The notes: generated by a model from the letters alone, not told the origin. 15,427 nucleotides of DNA from Caldilineaceae bacterium (GCA_026645575.1 JAPKMW010000168.1:1-15427); one strand, 5' to 3'; positions 1 through 7,579 are shown, numbered from the stretch's first letter. Translations and numbers: made by a program.

Positions 1-300
1 ATGAGTGGGTATGGGTTGCCTGGTTTTGCGGAAGCAACGTTCCGCTCTCGTAGAATAAGCGTAGAAAACGGGGTAACAGTTCCCGCTGACCAGCCAAAGT
101 GTAGGTGATTTTACAATTATACCAGTGGTAGGGTGGGTTCGTCAAGAGGTTGCACCTTGCGCTCAGGGCACTGTTCAAGTTCGCGATTGCCCTACCCTGC
201 GCTTTTGCGACTGGGTATTGATTCAATTCATATCACCAATATCCAATCCCTCATTTTTAGTATCTAGTGTTCACCATTAACCACTCACCGCCATCATTCT
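1..300. other. Left-edge stretch without a convincing gene
   Basis: Frame 1 is open from the window edge to a TGA at 109-111 (36 codons) and frame 3 is open to a TAG at 51-53. Either could be the tail of a gene that begins outside the window, but neither translation is recognisable. A 6-bp hairpin (GCGGAA / TTCCGC, about 30-47) and several short complementary stretches (for example GGTAGGG and CCCTACC near 127-197) are present but do not form a recognisable RNA. Positions 210-300 are AT-richer than the surrounding genes, as expected upstream of a promoter. Confidence 0.3.
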
Positions 301-329
301 TTGAACGCACCGCCATTTTGCGCTACAAT
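301..329 (+). promoter_or_regulatory. Sigma70-like promoter of the CpXC gene
   Basis: A TTGAAC box (301-306) is followed after exactly 17 bases by TACAAT (324-329), matching four and five of six consensus positions. Transcription would start near 336, about 40 bases ahead of the ATG at 376. The in-frame starts at 301 and 328 lie inside or on the promoter, which argues that the true start is 376. Confidence 0.55.
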
Positions 330-375
330 GATAGAATTGAAATTTGTCCTATACAACGATAGCGAGAAAACCAAT

Positions 376-1968
376 ATGAGTGGAATTATTTTGCCTGGCG
401 CGGACAAGAAACCACCGGCGCAGAGTGGTAGCGGTGGCGGTATTGAACTCCCCAAGGGCTTTTCCCGGAAGCGTGAACAGACCCCGCCCGCTGAACCCAA
501 ACCGCAAGAAGCCGCACCGCCACCGGTGAGCGAGCAACCGGCAGAAGCACCGGCGCCGGCGGCAGCTCCTGCGCCCGCCGCCCCACCACGCGGCCAGGGC
601 CGGCCCCAACTGGATCTGCTCTTCCCACCCAGCGGCGCACAGATTCAGTGTCCCAATTGTCGTACGCCCTATGTGGTGCCGGTCTTCAGCATTATTGATC
701 TGGGCGTCAACCCAGAGTTGAAGGGCGCGCTGCTGGGTGGGCAAGTCAATGTCGCTTCTTGTCCCAACTGTGGCGCCGGCGGTCCGCTCAATGTGCCGTT
801 GATGGTGCATGAGCCGGAGCATCAATTTCTGGGGGTCTTTGTACCGCCAGCACAGAACAACCAGGCGCAGATGCAACAGCAGAAAGCCATCGGCGACATG
901 ACGCAGACCTTGATGCGCAAGTTGCCCACTGAAGCGCGCAAGGGCTACATGTTACAGCCCAAGCAGTTCATGGATTGGCAACGTTTCATGGAGCAGATCT
1001 GGGGCTTTGAAGGGGTCACGCCGGAGATGCTGCGCCGTCAACGCAACCAGGGGGAACTGTTGCAACGCCTGGCTGGTCTGGCTAATGACCGCAAAGCGTT
1101 GGAGATTGCGCTGGAACGCAGCCGCGACCTCGTGGATCGCGACTTCTTCGCCTTGCTCGACCGCTTCTTGATGATGAGCAGCAACCAGGGGCAACAGGCT
1201 GGGGTCAACGCCCTGATGCAGTTGCGCGCCACCCTGATGGAACTGACCGAAGTCGGCCAGCAGATCAAAGTGCAGCAGGACAAAGTGCGCGCCATTCTCT
1301 CCGGCTTCACCGCCAACACCACGCGCGACGAGGTCTTGGACAAAGTGCTATCGGTCTGGAAAGAAGAGGAAGGGCAGGAGTTGATCAATAGCCTGATTGG
1401 CGCCATTGCCCCAATGATCGACTATCAATTCCTCATGCTCATCACCCAGCGCCTGGAAAGCAGCACCGACGAGACCGACCGACAACATTTGGAACAGTTG
1501 CGCCAATTGGCGATCAATCTGCAAGAACAGCAGAACGCCGCCCAGCAGGAGATGGCGCAGCAGATGCAGCAGATTTTACAAGATGTGTTGCAGGCCGAGG
1601 ACACCACGGCCAAATTGCGCGAATATGCCGACGTGATTGATGAAGGCTTCCTCTCCATGTTGGCCGCCAACATTCAAGCGGCCCAACGCAATCGCGCCAC
1701 CGCCGCTGCCCGCCGGCTGCAAGAGGTCTACGAGCAGGCGCTGGTGATTCTGCGTGAACAAATGCCGGAGGAGATGCGCCTCCTCAACGAAATGATCGCC
1801 GCGCCTGATAAAGCCGCTCTCACCCAATTGCTTAAGGACAATCGGGCCAAGTTCACCAAAGAGTTCCTGGCCTCCATGCAAGAGGTGGAAGGGCAACTGC
1901 GCGACGCCGGTCGCAAAGAGATCGCCGACCGTCTCAAGTCCATTCGCAGTCAGATTGCGTTGATGTAA
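376..1968 (+). CDS. CpXC zinc-ribbon protein with four degenerate helical repeats
   Basis: Predicted cytoplasmic protein of 530 residues; no enzyme function is assigned. Residues 1-80 are a Pro/Ala-rich, probably disordered leader. Residues about 85-158 match the CpXC domain: a CPNC pair at Cys92/Cys95, a spaced CPNC pair at Cys129/Cys132, the intervening 'NPELKGALLGG' type segment, and a downstream 'PLMVHEPEHQFLGVF' type segment. The four cysteines are expected to bind zinc. The rest is helical and Gln-rich with coiled-coil character (about 385-405). It contains four similar units centred on VDRDFF (253), IDYQFL (348), IDEGFL (421) and FTKEFL (493), each preceded by a Leu-rich helix and followed by an Ala/Leu helix. 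The start at ATG 376 is chosen because the longer frame begins within the promoter. It appears to be transcribed alone. The domain call is solid; a scaffold or regulatory role is only inferred. Confidence 0.85.
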   Translation: MSGIILPGADKKPPAQSGSGGGIELPKGFSRKREQTPPAEPKPQEAAPPPVSEQPAEAPAPAAAPAPAAPPRGQGRPQLDLLFPPSGAQIQCPNCRTPYVVPVFSIIDLGVNPELKGALLGGQVNVASCPNCGAGGPLNVPLMVHEPEHQFLGVFVPPAQNNQAQMQQQKAIGDMTQTLMRKLPTEARKGYMLQPKQFMDWQRFMEQIWGFEGVTPEMLRRQRNQGELLQRLAGLANDRKALEIALERSRDLVDRDFFALLDRFLMMSSNQGQQAGVNALMQLRATLMELTEVGQQIKVQQDKVRAILSGFTANTTRDEVLDKVLSVWKEEEGQELINSLIGAIAPMIDYQFLMLITQRLESSTDETDRQHLEQLRQLAINLQEQQNAAQQEMAQQMQQILQDVLQAEDTTAKLREYADVIDEGFLSMLAANIQAAQRNRATAAARRLQEVYEQALVILREQMPEEMRLLNEMIAAPDKAALTQLLKDNRAKFTKEFLASMQEVEGQLRDAGRKEIADRLKSIRSQIALM

Positions 1969-1999
1969 CCGCCTCTCCACCCAAATGTTTTGCCTTCGC

Positions 2000-2073
2000 C
2001 CCGTAGGGACGCTTGCGTTTATAAGGAAATGATTCATTGCGAAACCCTTCCTAAATGCAAGCGTCCCTACGGG
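2000..2073. repeat. Hairpin repeat element with 22-bp arms
   Basis: The left arm (2000-2021) and right arm (2052-2073) are reverse complements at 21 of 22 positions; the single difference would be a G-U pair in RNA. The arms carry the motif GTAGGGACGCTTGC. The 30-base loop has a further AAGG/CCTT match that lengthens the stem after a small bulge. It lies 31 bases after the CpXC stop codon, so it may also act as its transcription terminator, although no T-run follows. Similar GTAGGGACGC palindromes are dispersed repeats in several bacterial genomes, from general knowledge; copy number here cannot be tested. Confidence 0.7.
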
Positions 2074-2280
2074 ACAAGAACAAGCTGCTGCTAGAATTCT
2101 GCCAATCTACTCCTCACCTTCGCATATGTAACCCACCTGATTCGGCGCATTCACCCTGCTAAAGCTGGCAGAAAACCAGGTGATTTCCCACACACATTTT
2201 GCCATGCTCAGAAGCAAGCCAAGAACTACCGTGGCGAGTATAGCAATCCACGCCAACCCACTGCCCATCCCTATACTCAT

Positions 2281-2418
2281 TCGGCCATCAAACGGGATCT
2301 GGCGCTCAAAGACACCGGAACTTTAATCCCCGGCCACGGCGGCATTCTTGACCGCATCGATAGCCTCACCTATACTGCGCCGCTCTTCTTTCATGTTGTT
2401 GCCTCTTTTTATCGATAA
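2281..2418 (+). pseudogene. cdsA: C-terminal remnant of phosphatidate cytidylyltransferase
   Basis: Forty-five codons ending at TAA 2416-2418 read [13 protein letters not shown], then [15 protein letters not shown], then about 15 residues that end in VASFYR. This is the diagnostic CdsA signature (S-x-x-KR-x5-KD-x-G-x-x-IPGHGG-x-x-DR-x-D-S) followed by the last membrane segment. CdsA makes CDP-diacylglycerol from phosphatidic acid and CTP at the inner membrane and is normally about 270 residues with several membrane helices. The same frame stays open back to a TAG at 2092-2094, but it has no ATG, GTG or TTG, and the 60 codons before 2281 do not resemble CdsA. About five sixths of the gene is therefore missing. 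An intact cdsA is presumably elsewhere in the genome. Confidence 0.75.
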
Positions 2419-2505
2419 CTGAGTTCGAACTCTATCGGAGCATAGGCGACAAATGACCGGGGATCATGTGGGCGGTTCAAGGGTTAATCTTGGAAAACCG
2501 GTAGC

Positions 2506-2580
2506 GTCTCGTCCGTCATTCTGAAAGAACCTTTAGGGTATCTTGTGACCTAGAGATTCTTTCAGAATGACAGACGAGAC
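2506..2580. repeat. MITE-like hairpin element with 24- to 33-bp arms
   Basis: The left arm (2506-2529, starting GTCTCGTCCGTCATT) and right arm (2557-2580, ending GACAGACGAGAC) match at 23 of 24 positions. The pairing extends inward by about nine more bases with two mismatches, leaving a short loop near 2540-2548. The core motif TCATTCTGAAAGAA is of a type found in dispersed non-coding repeats. No flanking target duplication or coding capacity was seen. Confidence 0.7.
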
Positions 2581-2680
2581 TTTTGTTACTCAGGGAACCC
2601 TTTGCTTACTAAACATGGGTTTGTAACGACCGTAAACGCATTCATCCTTGCAGCAACTTCCCTAATCTTGTCACACCGAG

Positions 2681-2686
2681 TATAAT
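2681..2686 (+). promoter_or_regulatory. Candidate -10 box for the HD-domain gene
   Basis: A perfect TATAAT lies 45 bases before the ATG at 2732. The matching -35 region is poor (TTCCCT at 2658-2663 with a 17-base spacer), so the promoter may be weak or need an activator. Confidence 0.4.
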
Positions 2687-2731
2687 ACCGCATATTTGAG
2701 CCAAAGAGGGTAAGGTAACGCGATCAAGCTC

Positions 2732-3304
2732 ATGGCCAGCACCGAATTCTTGACTTACGTGCAAGTCTTAAAACAGTTGCCCCGCACCGGTTGGCTCTTT
2801 GCCGGTGTAGCCCAACCGGAATCGGTGGCAGAACATAGCTTTGTGATGAGTTGGTTAGCGCTCCTCCTTGCCGAGCAGATCAATCTGGCGTATCAGGAGC
2901 AGGGGCTTAGTCAACCGCTGGATGTTGCCAAAGTGGCCCAAATTGCGCTAGTGCATGATCTGGCGGAAAGTATTTTGACCGATCTGCCCAAACGTAGCAC
3001 TGACCTGCTTGGCAAAGCCGTGAAACATGAAGCGGAAGCCTTTGCCATGCGACAGATCTGCCGGCAACTGCCCAACCATGCGTACTACCTTGCTTGCTGG
3101 CAAGAATATGTCGATGCCGCCACGCCGGAGGGGCGCCTGGTGCGTGACGCCGATAAACTGGAGATGATCCACCAGGCGCTCTGTTACGAACAGGCCGGGC
3201 AGCGGAATCTCGGTGAGTTTTGGCAAGCGCATCAATGGTATTATCCAATTAGTCGGAACTTTTTTGAAGAACTAGGGCGTTTACGGCATAATCATCCAGC
3301 ATAA
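2732..3304 (+). CDS. HD-domain 5'-deoxynucleotidase (YfbR/HDDC2-like)
   Basis: Protein of 190 residues, the usual length for the family. It is a predicted cytoplasmic metal-dependent phosphohydrolase that dephosphorylates deoxynucleoside monophosphates. Visible family features are PRTGW at 17-21, ESVAEHSF with metal-binding His35, LVHDLAES with the His75-Asp76 pair and Glu79, and RDADKLEM with Asp141 as the fourth ligand. The overall order matches human HDDC2 and E. coli YfbR. The ATG at 2732 is the only usable start because an in-frame TAA lies at 2711-2713. The ribosome site is weak, with AGAGGG at 2705-2710 sitting 21 bases upstream. It appears monocistronic, with about 100 bases before the next gene. 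The family call is strong; the exact nucleotide substrate is inferred. Confidence 0.88.
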   Translation: MASTEFLTYVQVLKQLPRTGWLFAGVAQPESVAEHSFVMSWLALLLAEQINLAYQEQGLSQPLDVAKVAQIALVHDLAESILTDLPKRSTDLLGKAVKHEAEAFAMRQICRQLPNHAYYLACWQEYVDAATPEGRLVRDADKLEMIHQALCYEQAGQRNLGEFWQAHQWYYPISRNFFEELGRLRHNHPA

Positions 3305-3410
3305 GGATGACCGCGCCAACCCAGTCGCTGGAATGCGTTCGGGGTGGCGTAGCGCAGCCTTATTCATTAATCACACACCAAAGCGCAGGTATTCTAGCAA
3401 GTTGGTACTC

Positions 3411-4505
3411 GTGAAACGAATGCACCATTTATTGTCGGCTGCGCAAGCGCCGACAGCGCGACTCGTTGGCCTTATCCTTTTCGTGTTGCTCTGTACAAGT
3501 TGTATGGGCAGCAGCGGAACAGCCGCCGCCCAGAGCAGTGAAGCCACTAGTACACCAGCAGATCCTGCCACGGTACAGGCGACTGCACCGGCTGTTGCCA
3601 CAGTTGTTGCGGCAACGACAGCCATTGTGACTTCATCGACGCCTGTAGCCACGGCTGCACCATTCACCACGGTATTCACCGCAACCGTGGATGGACAACT
3701 GCCCCTCAGCCGCACCTTGAATATCCTTGTGCTGGGGAGTGATCGCTGGCCGAATGCACAGAATTGGCGCACCGATGTCATGATGATTGTGGCGCTTGAT
3801 TTTGCCCAAGCACGGGTTGGCGTCATCTCCATCCCGCGTGATGTCTACATGCACACAATTCCCAATCATCAGCCCAACAAAATCAATGTGATCGACTATC
3901 TGGGCGAGCGTGATGAACCGGATGGCGGCGGTCCCAAGTTGTTAAAGCGCCTGATTCAAGAACATATGGGGATCACGATCCACCACTATCTCCGCTTTGA
4001 TCATCAATCGTTTCAAGCGTTAGTTGACACGCTGGGCGGGGTTGAAATCGAGATCGATTGTCCTTATGCCGATGGCGTTATCAATCTGAAGGCTGGTGTC
4101 CAGCGGTTGACTACAGTCCAAGCATTGCGCTATGTCCGCAGCCGTGATCGGGGCGGCGATTTGGATCGCGCCCGACGTCAGCAACGCTTTATCTGGGCTG
4201 TACGCAACCAGGTGTTGAAAGAGAATCTGTTGCCACGCTTGCCGGCGTTCTATCAGAATTTGGCCGGCTCGGTTCAAACCGATATTGGTTTGGTAACGGC
4301 GCTACGCCTGGCGCGCTTTGTCATCACCATCAACCCAGATAATGTCCACAGCCTGGTGTTGGCGCCACCCACCTTGCTCAAGGAAGGTTGGCGGCAGGGC
4401 ATGTTTGTCTTTGTCCCTGATTGGCCGGTCATTGCCGGCGCAGTACAAGTTATTTTTGAACGTCCCCCTTTTGTCGAGGCCAATACACCTGCTGTCTGTC
4501 CTTAA
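3411..4505 (+). CDS. LytR-CpsA-Psr (LCP) family protein, copy 1
   Basis: Extracytoplasmic envelope protein of about 364 residues. LCP enzymes transfer glycopolymers from lipid carriers to the cell wall. After a short basic N-terminus there is a hydrophobic segment (VGLILFVLL) ending in LCTSC, a loose lipobox with Cys31. A Thr/Ala/Pro-rich linker (about 32-95) follows, then the LCP core. The core shows GSDR (109-112), RTD (120-122), SIPRD (about 140-144), a GGG segment and DLDRARRQQR (250-259), the Asp/Arg set that binds pyrophosphate and metal. The start is uncertain: GTG 3411 gives an MKRMHH signal-peptide start, ATG 3420 is three codons later, and ATG 3333 would add 26 untypical residues; none has a good ribosome site. 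It is followed after 178 bases by a paralogue, suggesting old tandem duplication. Confidence 0.88.
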   Translation: MKRMHHLLSAAQAPTARLVGLILFVLLCTSCMGSSGTAAAQSSEATSTPADPATVQATAPAVATVVAATTAIVTSSTPVATAAPFTTVFTATVDGQLPLSRTLNILVLGSDRWPNAQNWRTDVMMIVALDFAQARVGVISIPRDVYMHTIPNHQPNKINVIDYLGERDEPDGGGPKLLKRLIQEHMGITIHHYLRFDHQSFQALVDTLGGVEIEIDCPYADGVINLKAGVQRLTTVQALRYVRSRDRGGDLDRARRQQRFIWAVRNQVLKENLLPRLPAFYQNLAGSVQTDIGLVTALRLARFVITINPDNVHSLVLAPPTLLKEGWRQGMFVFVPDWPVIAGAVQVIFERPPFVEANTPAVCP

Positions 4506-4683
4506 TAATCATCCAAAAACAAACACTGCTTTGTGCGATCCCATGACGCCAACCGACCCTGGCGAGTCACGGAGCCGCACAGCGCAAATCGAGAACTTGC
4601 TTTTGATTGCGGCTTATGCAAGCCGTGTACACTGACAGCCAGCCGTTCCTGTCTGTTCAGTCGCCAGTGGAGAAGAATACCCT

Positions 4684-5940
4684 ATGTCCCATCATCCCAT
4701 GCGCCAGTCATTGTTGGCGCTTCTGCTTGGTGCGCTCCTGGTTACTCACCTGCCGGTCAGTGTCGTTGCGTATAGTCCAAGCCCGCGATCGCTACAGGTT
4801 ATGCAACCCCAGCCAACGCCTCCCAACCCAAATGGTGGGTTGTCCACTGTCGCGCAGAAAGATGCCAACCGGCCTTATCCTGTTATTATCCCGCGCCTCT
4901 TGGCGCCGCCATTGACAAAACGGAACGTAACCCTTGCCCCAGCGGCGCCGGCTACGCCTGTTTGGGAAGAACCGATCGGCCCTGCCAGCAATTGGGCCAA
5001 TACTGACAATTATCTAATCCTTGGCACGGATCGCCGCGCCGGCACAAGCGACTGGCGCACCGATACAATGATGATTGTCGGGGTAGATCGCACCGGTGGT
5101 CGCGCCGCCGTTTTTAGCATTCCGCGCGATCTCTATATTGAAATTCCCAATTACGGCTATGGCCGCATCAACCAGGCCGACTTTTTGGGGGAGCGCAACC
5201 CATCACTCTATGGCGGCGGCCCGCAACTTGTCTCACAGATCATCAGCAAAACCTTCGGGATTCAGACCAATCACTGGGTGCGTTTTCAAATGGATGGTTT
5301 TATTCGCGTCGTCGATGCAGTGGGAGGCGTGGCCGTACATCTCGATTGTCCCTTCTACGAGCCGATCTTTAACCTGACCTCGCAATCGTGGGAGTTTTTC
5401 ACCCTGCCGGCGGGTGACAATCAGCTTGACGGTGAAAGCGCCTATTGGTTTGTCCGTCTGCGCTTGCGCGAGAGCGACATTGGGCGGTCGGCGCGTCAAC
5501 GGCTGTTCCTTTGGGCCTTGCGCGACAAGATGCTATCAGCCAAACTGGTTACCCGCTTTCCAGAGTTGTGGAGCGCCTTCCAAGACAGCTTCTCCACCGA
5601 TTTGAGTCTGCTACAATTGATCGAACTGACCAGCTTTGGCATCTCGCTCAATGCCGACAATGTTCATGCCGGCGGCCTTACCCTGGCTGATCTCCAAAAC
5701 TATCGCACGGAACAGGGCGCTGCTGTTCTACAAATTACGAACCCCGGTCGGATTCGCGCCGTGGTCAATGGCGTCTGGGAGGGGCAGACGATGGCCGGCA
5801 GCTATCGCAAAGACCCCGCTAAGTGTCCACCCATCCCCCAAGGCGCGCCCGTGGTTGACACAGTGACTGGCGTCACCACCACCGCCCCCGTCACTACCAC
5901 CATCGCCGCCGGTAATCCAATTACAACAACGGGGAATTAA
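4684..5940 (+). CDS. LytR-CpsA-Psr (LCP) family protein, copy 2
   Basis: Secreted or membrane-anchored protein of 418 residues with the same expected glycopolymer ligase role as its left neighbour. Residues 1-29 form a signal peptide or anchor (MRQSLLALLLGALLV core). A Pro-rich linker runs to about 105. The LCP core (108-290) shows GTDRR (114-118), RTD (125-127), SIPRD (145-149), a GGGP segment (177-180) and SDIGRSARQR (264-273). The last motif is less canonical than the RRQQ of copy 1. The C-terminal 25 residues are Thr-rich low-complexity sequence. ATG 4684 is supported by GGAGAAG at 4669-4675. The 178-base gap after copy 1 holds a small CGGCTT/AAGCCG hairpin (4610-4625) but no clear promoter, so the two genes may be cotranscribed. 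Confidence 0.9.
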   Translation: MSHHPMRQSLLALLLGALLVTHLPVSVVAYSPSPRSLQVMQPQPTPPNPNGGLSTVAQKDANRPYPVIIPRLLAPPLTKRNVTLAPAAPATPVWEEPIGPASNWANTDNYLILGTDRRAGTSDWRTDTMMIVGVDRTGGRAAVFSIPRDLYIEIPNYGYGRINQADFLGERNPSLYGGGPQLVSQIISKTFGIQTNHWVRFQMDGFIRVVDAVGGVAVHLDCPFYEPIFNLTSQSWEFFTLPAGDNQLDGESAYWFVRLRLRESDIGRSARQRLFLWALRDKMLSAKLVTRFPELWSAFQDSFSTDLSLLQLIELTSFGISLNADNVHAGGLTLADLQNYRTEQGAAVLQITNPGRIRAVVNGVWEGQTMAGSYRKDPAKCPPIPQGAPVVDTVTGVTTTAPVTTTIAAGNPITTTGN

Positions 5941-5957
5941 TCGGTTAGATGGATCGG

Positions 5958-6000
5958 TGGTTGTTCGCTAGTTGAGCCTGCCGAAACTAGCGAATAGCCG
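5958..6000. terminator. Hairpin between convergent LCP and ABC genes
   Basis: TTCGCTAGTT (5964-5973) and AACTAGCGAA (5985-5994) are perfect reverse complements. The stem extends outward to about 16 pairs if G-U pairs are allowed. It sits in the 65-base gap between two genes that face each other, so it could stop transcription from both sides. There is no T-run, so termination is inferred from position. The loop-spanning motif GAGCCTGCCGAAAC resembles a known type of dispersed bacterial repeat. Confidence 0.5.
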
Positions 6001-6005
6001 CCTTC

Positions 6006-6797
6006 TTACACCAATTCCAACGTGCCCTGCACCCGCGCCTGATACTCGGCATAGCGAAAGAGCAGATAGCCACTCAGTGCATAACCGCACCCAATCATTG
6101 CCTCCAGGAATAAATAGAAAGGTACGCCGGTCAGATCGCCGGCGACGATGGCGCGAATTGCTAGTAGACCGTGGGTTAGGGGCAGGAGATGAGCGACGAG
6201 TTGGAGCGCCGGGGGCAGGAGGGTGATCGAGAAGTTGACGCCACAGAAGAGAAGCAAGAGCGTATAGACAAAATTCATGGCAAAACCGAGATCGACGCCG
6301 AAGACGCCGAAGATCGAGACAAACAACCCCAACCCGGCAATCGCATAGGCGGTGATCAAGAGCGCCGGCAGCAGCCAAAGCCACTGTACTGCGTCGGCAT
6401 CCAACCCCAGAAAGAGAAAGCTAACGGCTAACCCTAGCGCCGTTGTCAGTAACCCATCCAACCCTTGCAGGGCGACGCGCGTGACTAAGGTCTGCCCAAT
6501 CGGCGTGGCCGAGGCGACCACCAGTGGTAGCGTGCCGCTCATCCGCTCTTCGATCATCACCATGACCGAACCATAGAGACCGCTGATCGATGCCAACCGC
6601 ACGGCATTGCCCAGGGCAAAGTAGGCGGGGTCAAAGCCGGCGAATTGGCCCAAGAGTGTAAAAAAGAGCAATTGGGCAATCGGCTCAAGAATTTTGATCG
6701 TCAAGTAGTCTAGCGGGTTCAGCCAGGAAAAGAGCGCCCGGTAACCCAACAAGGAGAGCCGTAGCCAGCGACCACTGCATTGCAGGAGCGTTTTCAT
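6006..6797 (-). CDS. ABC-2 type transporter permease, second subunit
   Basis: Integral membrane protein of 263 residues with about six membrane helices, the normal size for an ABC-2 export permease. The cytoplasmic coupling segment after the second helix reads IEERMSGTLPLV, as in daunorubicin- and polysaccharide-type exporters. The C-terminus (YAEYQARVQGTLELV) closely parallels that of the preceding permease (YIEYRVRWQGNLETL), so the two are paralogues and likely form a heterodimer. Its ATG overlaps the stop of the upstream gene by 4 bp (6794-6797), indicating translational coupling. It is the last gene of the operon and ends before the hairpin at 5958-6000. The exported substrate is unknown. 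Confidence 0.85.
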   Translation of the reverse strand: MKTLLQCSGRWLRLSLLGYRALFSWLNPLDYLTIKILEPIAQLLFFTLLGQFAGFDPAYFALGNAVRLASISGLYGSVMVMIEERMSGTLPLVVASATPIGQTLVTRVALQGLDGLLTTALGLAVSFLFLGLDADAVQWLWLLPALLITAYAIAGLGLFVSIFGVFGVDLGFAMNFVYTLLLLFCGVNFSITLLPPALQLVAHLLPLTHGLLAIRAIVAGDLTGVPFYLFLEAMIGCGYALSGYLLFRYAEYQARVQGTLELV

Positions 6798-7579
6798 AGC
6801 GTTTCCAGATTCCCTTGCCAGCGCACCCGATACTCAATGTAGCCAAAGAGTAACCATGCCGCCGCTAGATAGATGGCGCCGGTGCCAAGCGCCCACCACA
6901 AAGCTCCCCAGTATTCGTCGCGTAAGGGGGCGGCCTTCAAGGTTGCATAGAGCGCACTGCTGCCCCAACGAATCGGTAACCCGGCGCCAATCATCTGTAC
7001 CCAAGCCGGCAGGATCGCCACGGGAAAGGCAATCCCACCCAGGATCAACAAGGGGGATTCCAAGACATTTTGAAAGATCCAGGCGGTGCGGGTTAACAAA
7101 AAGAGATTCGCCAGACAAAGGGCAAAGCTGCTGGCGCCAAAGAGGAAGGCCGCCAGCGCCAGGAGAAAAGCCAGTGGGTGGGGTATATTCAACGGCACAC
7201 CCAGCAAGAGCCAACTGTAGACCAGCGTGATTACCAGAGCCAGCAGCGAGAGTAACGCATTCATCACGATCTTGGCGCCCATGACAAATGCCAGCGATGT
7301 TGGTGCGGCCAGCAGATGCCCCAACGTTCCCTGTAACCGTTCCCGCTCTACATCGCCGGCGCTGGAAAAAGTCATCGCCGACCAGATACCGGCCAGGCCT
7401 CCCCCCAGCAGCACAAAGCCGGCGACTTCAGGGGTCGGCCCTTGACGATAGAGCATGTGAACCGTCGTGGCAATCACAATTGGTTGGATAAAGAGAACAA
7501 TCTGGTAGAAAGGGCGGCGGATCGTATTGTAGCCATGGACCGTCATGGTGCTGGTGAGAAGGCGGAGATAGGTTATCAT
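6794..7579 (-). CDS. ABC-2 type transporter permease, first subunit
   Basis: Integral membrane protein of 261 residues with about six membrane helices. The coupling segment VERERLQGTLGHLLAAPTS near residues 77-95 is typical of ABC-2 permeases and would contact the ATPase. The ATG at 7579 overlaps the ATPase stop codon by 4 bp, and GGAGG at 7586-7590 inside the ATPase gene sits seven bases upstream, so expression is directly coupled. It shares C-terminal sequence with the following permease. Together the three genes should encode one exporter for a drug, lipid or other unidentified small molecule. Confidence 0.88.
   Translation of the reverse strand: MITYLRLLTSTMTVHGYNTIRRPFYQIVLFIQPIVIATTVHMLYRQGPTPEVAGFVLLGGGLAGIWSAMTFSSAGDVERERLQGTLGHLLAAPTSLAFVMGAKIVMNALLSLLALVITLVYSWLLLGVPLNIPHPLAFLLALAAFLFGASSFALCLANLFLLTRTAWIFQNVLESPLLILGGIAFPVAILPAWVQMIGAGLPIRWGSSALYATLKAAPLRDEYWGALWWALGTGAIYLAAAWLLFGYIEYRVRWQGNLETL

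Larger units (their letters stand above)
1969..2731. other. Gene-poor 763-bp stretch with hairpin elements and a gene relic
   Basis: No intact gene is visible on either strand. The stretch holds two long imperfect hairpins (2000-2073 and 2506-2580), a cdsA 3' remnant (2281-2418), a smaller CGGTT...AACCG hairpin (2473-2500), and a promoter just before the next gene. This composition looks like a decayed locus into which small non-coding repeats have moved. Confidence 0.6.

Noticed and set aside
29..110. Possible small structured RNA (several short hairpins)
   Set aside because: No match to tRNA, SRP, 6S or tmRNA features could be made by eye, and stems are only 4-6 bp.
1..111. An ATG-initiated 36-codon frame starting at base 1
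   Set aside because: The ATG coincides with the window edge, another frame is also open, there is no recognisable sequence and no visible ribosome site.
349..876. Long antisense open frame of 175 codons over the CpXC gene
   Set aside because: It is a shadow of the plus-strand gene; its translation is Arg/Cys/Trp-rich and unlike any family.
2095..2280. Open frame continuous with the cdsA relic as a possible intact small gene
   Set aside because: No ATG, GTG or TTG in frame and no resemblance to CdsA; only the last 45 codons are recognisable.
4603..4633. Promoter for the second LCP gene (TTGATT or TTGCGG with TACACT)
   Set aside because: Spacers are 19 or 15 bases, outside the good range, and part of the sequence folds into a small hairpin.
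5968..6384. 138-codon minus-strand frame overlapping the second permease
   Set aside because: It overlaps a clear membrane gene in another frame and its Arg/Ser-rich translation is typical of a shadow.
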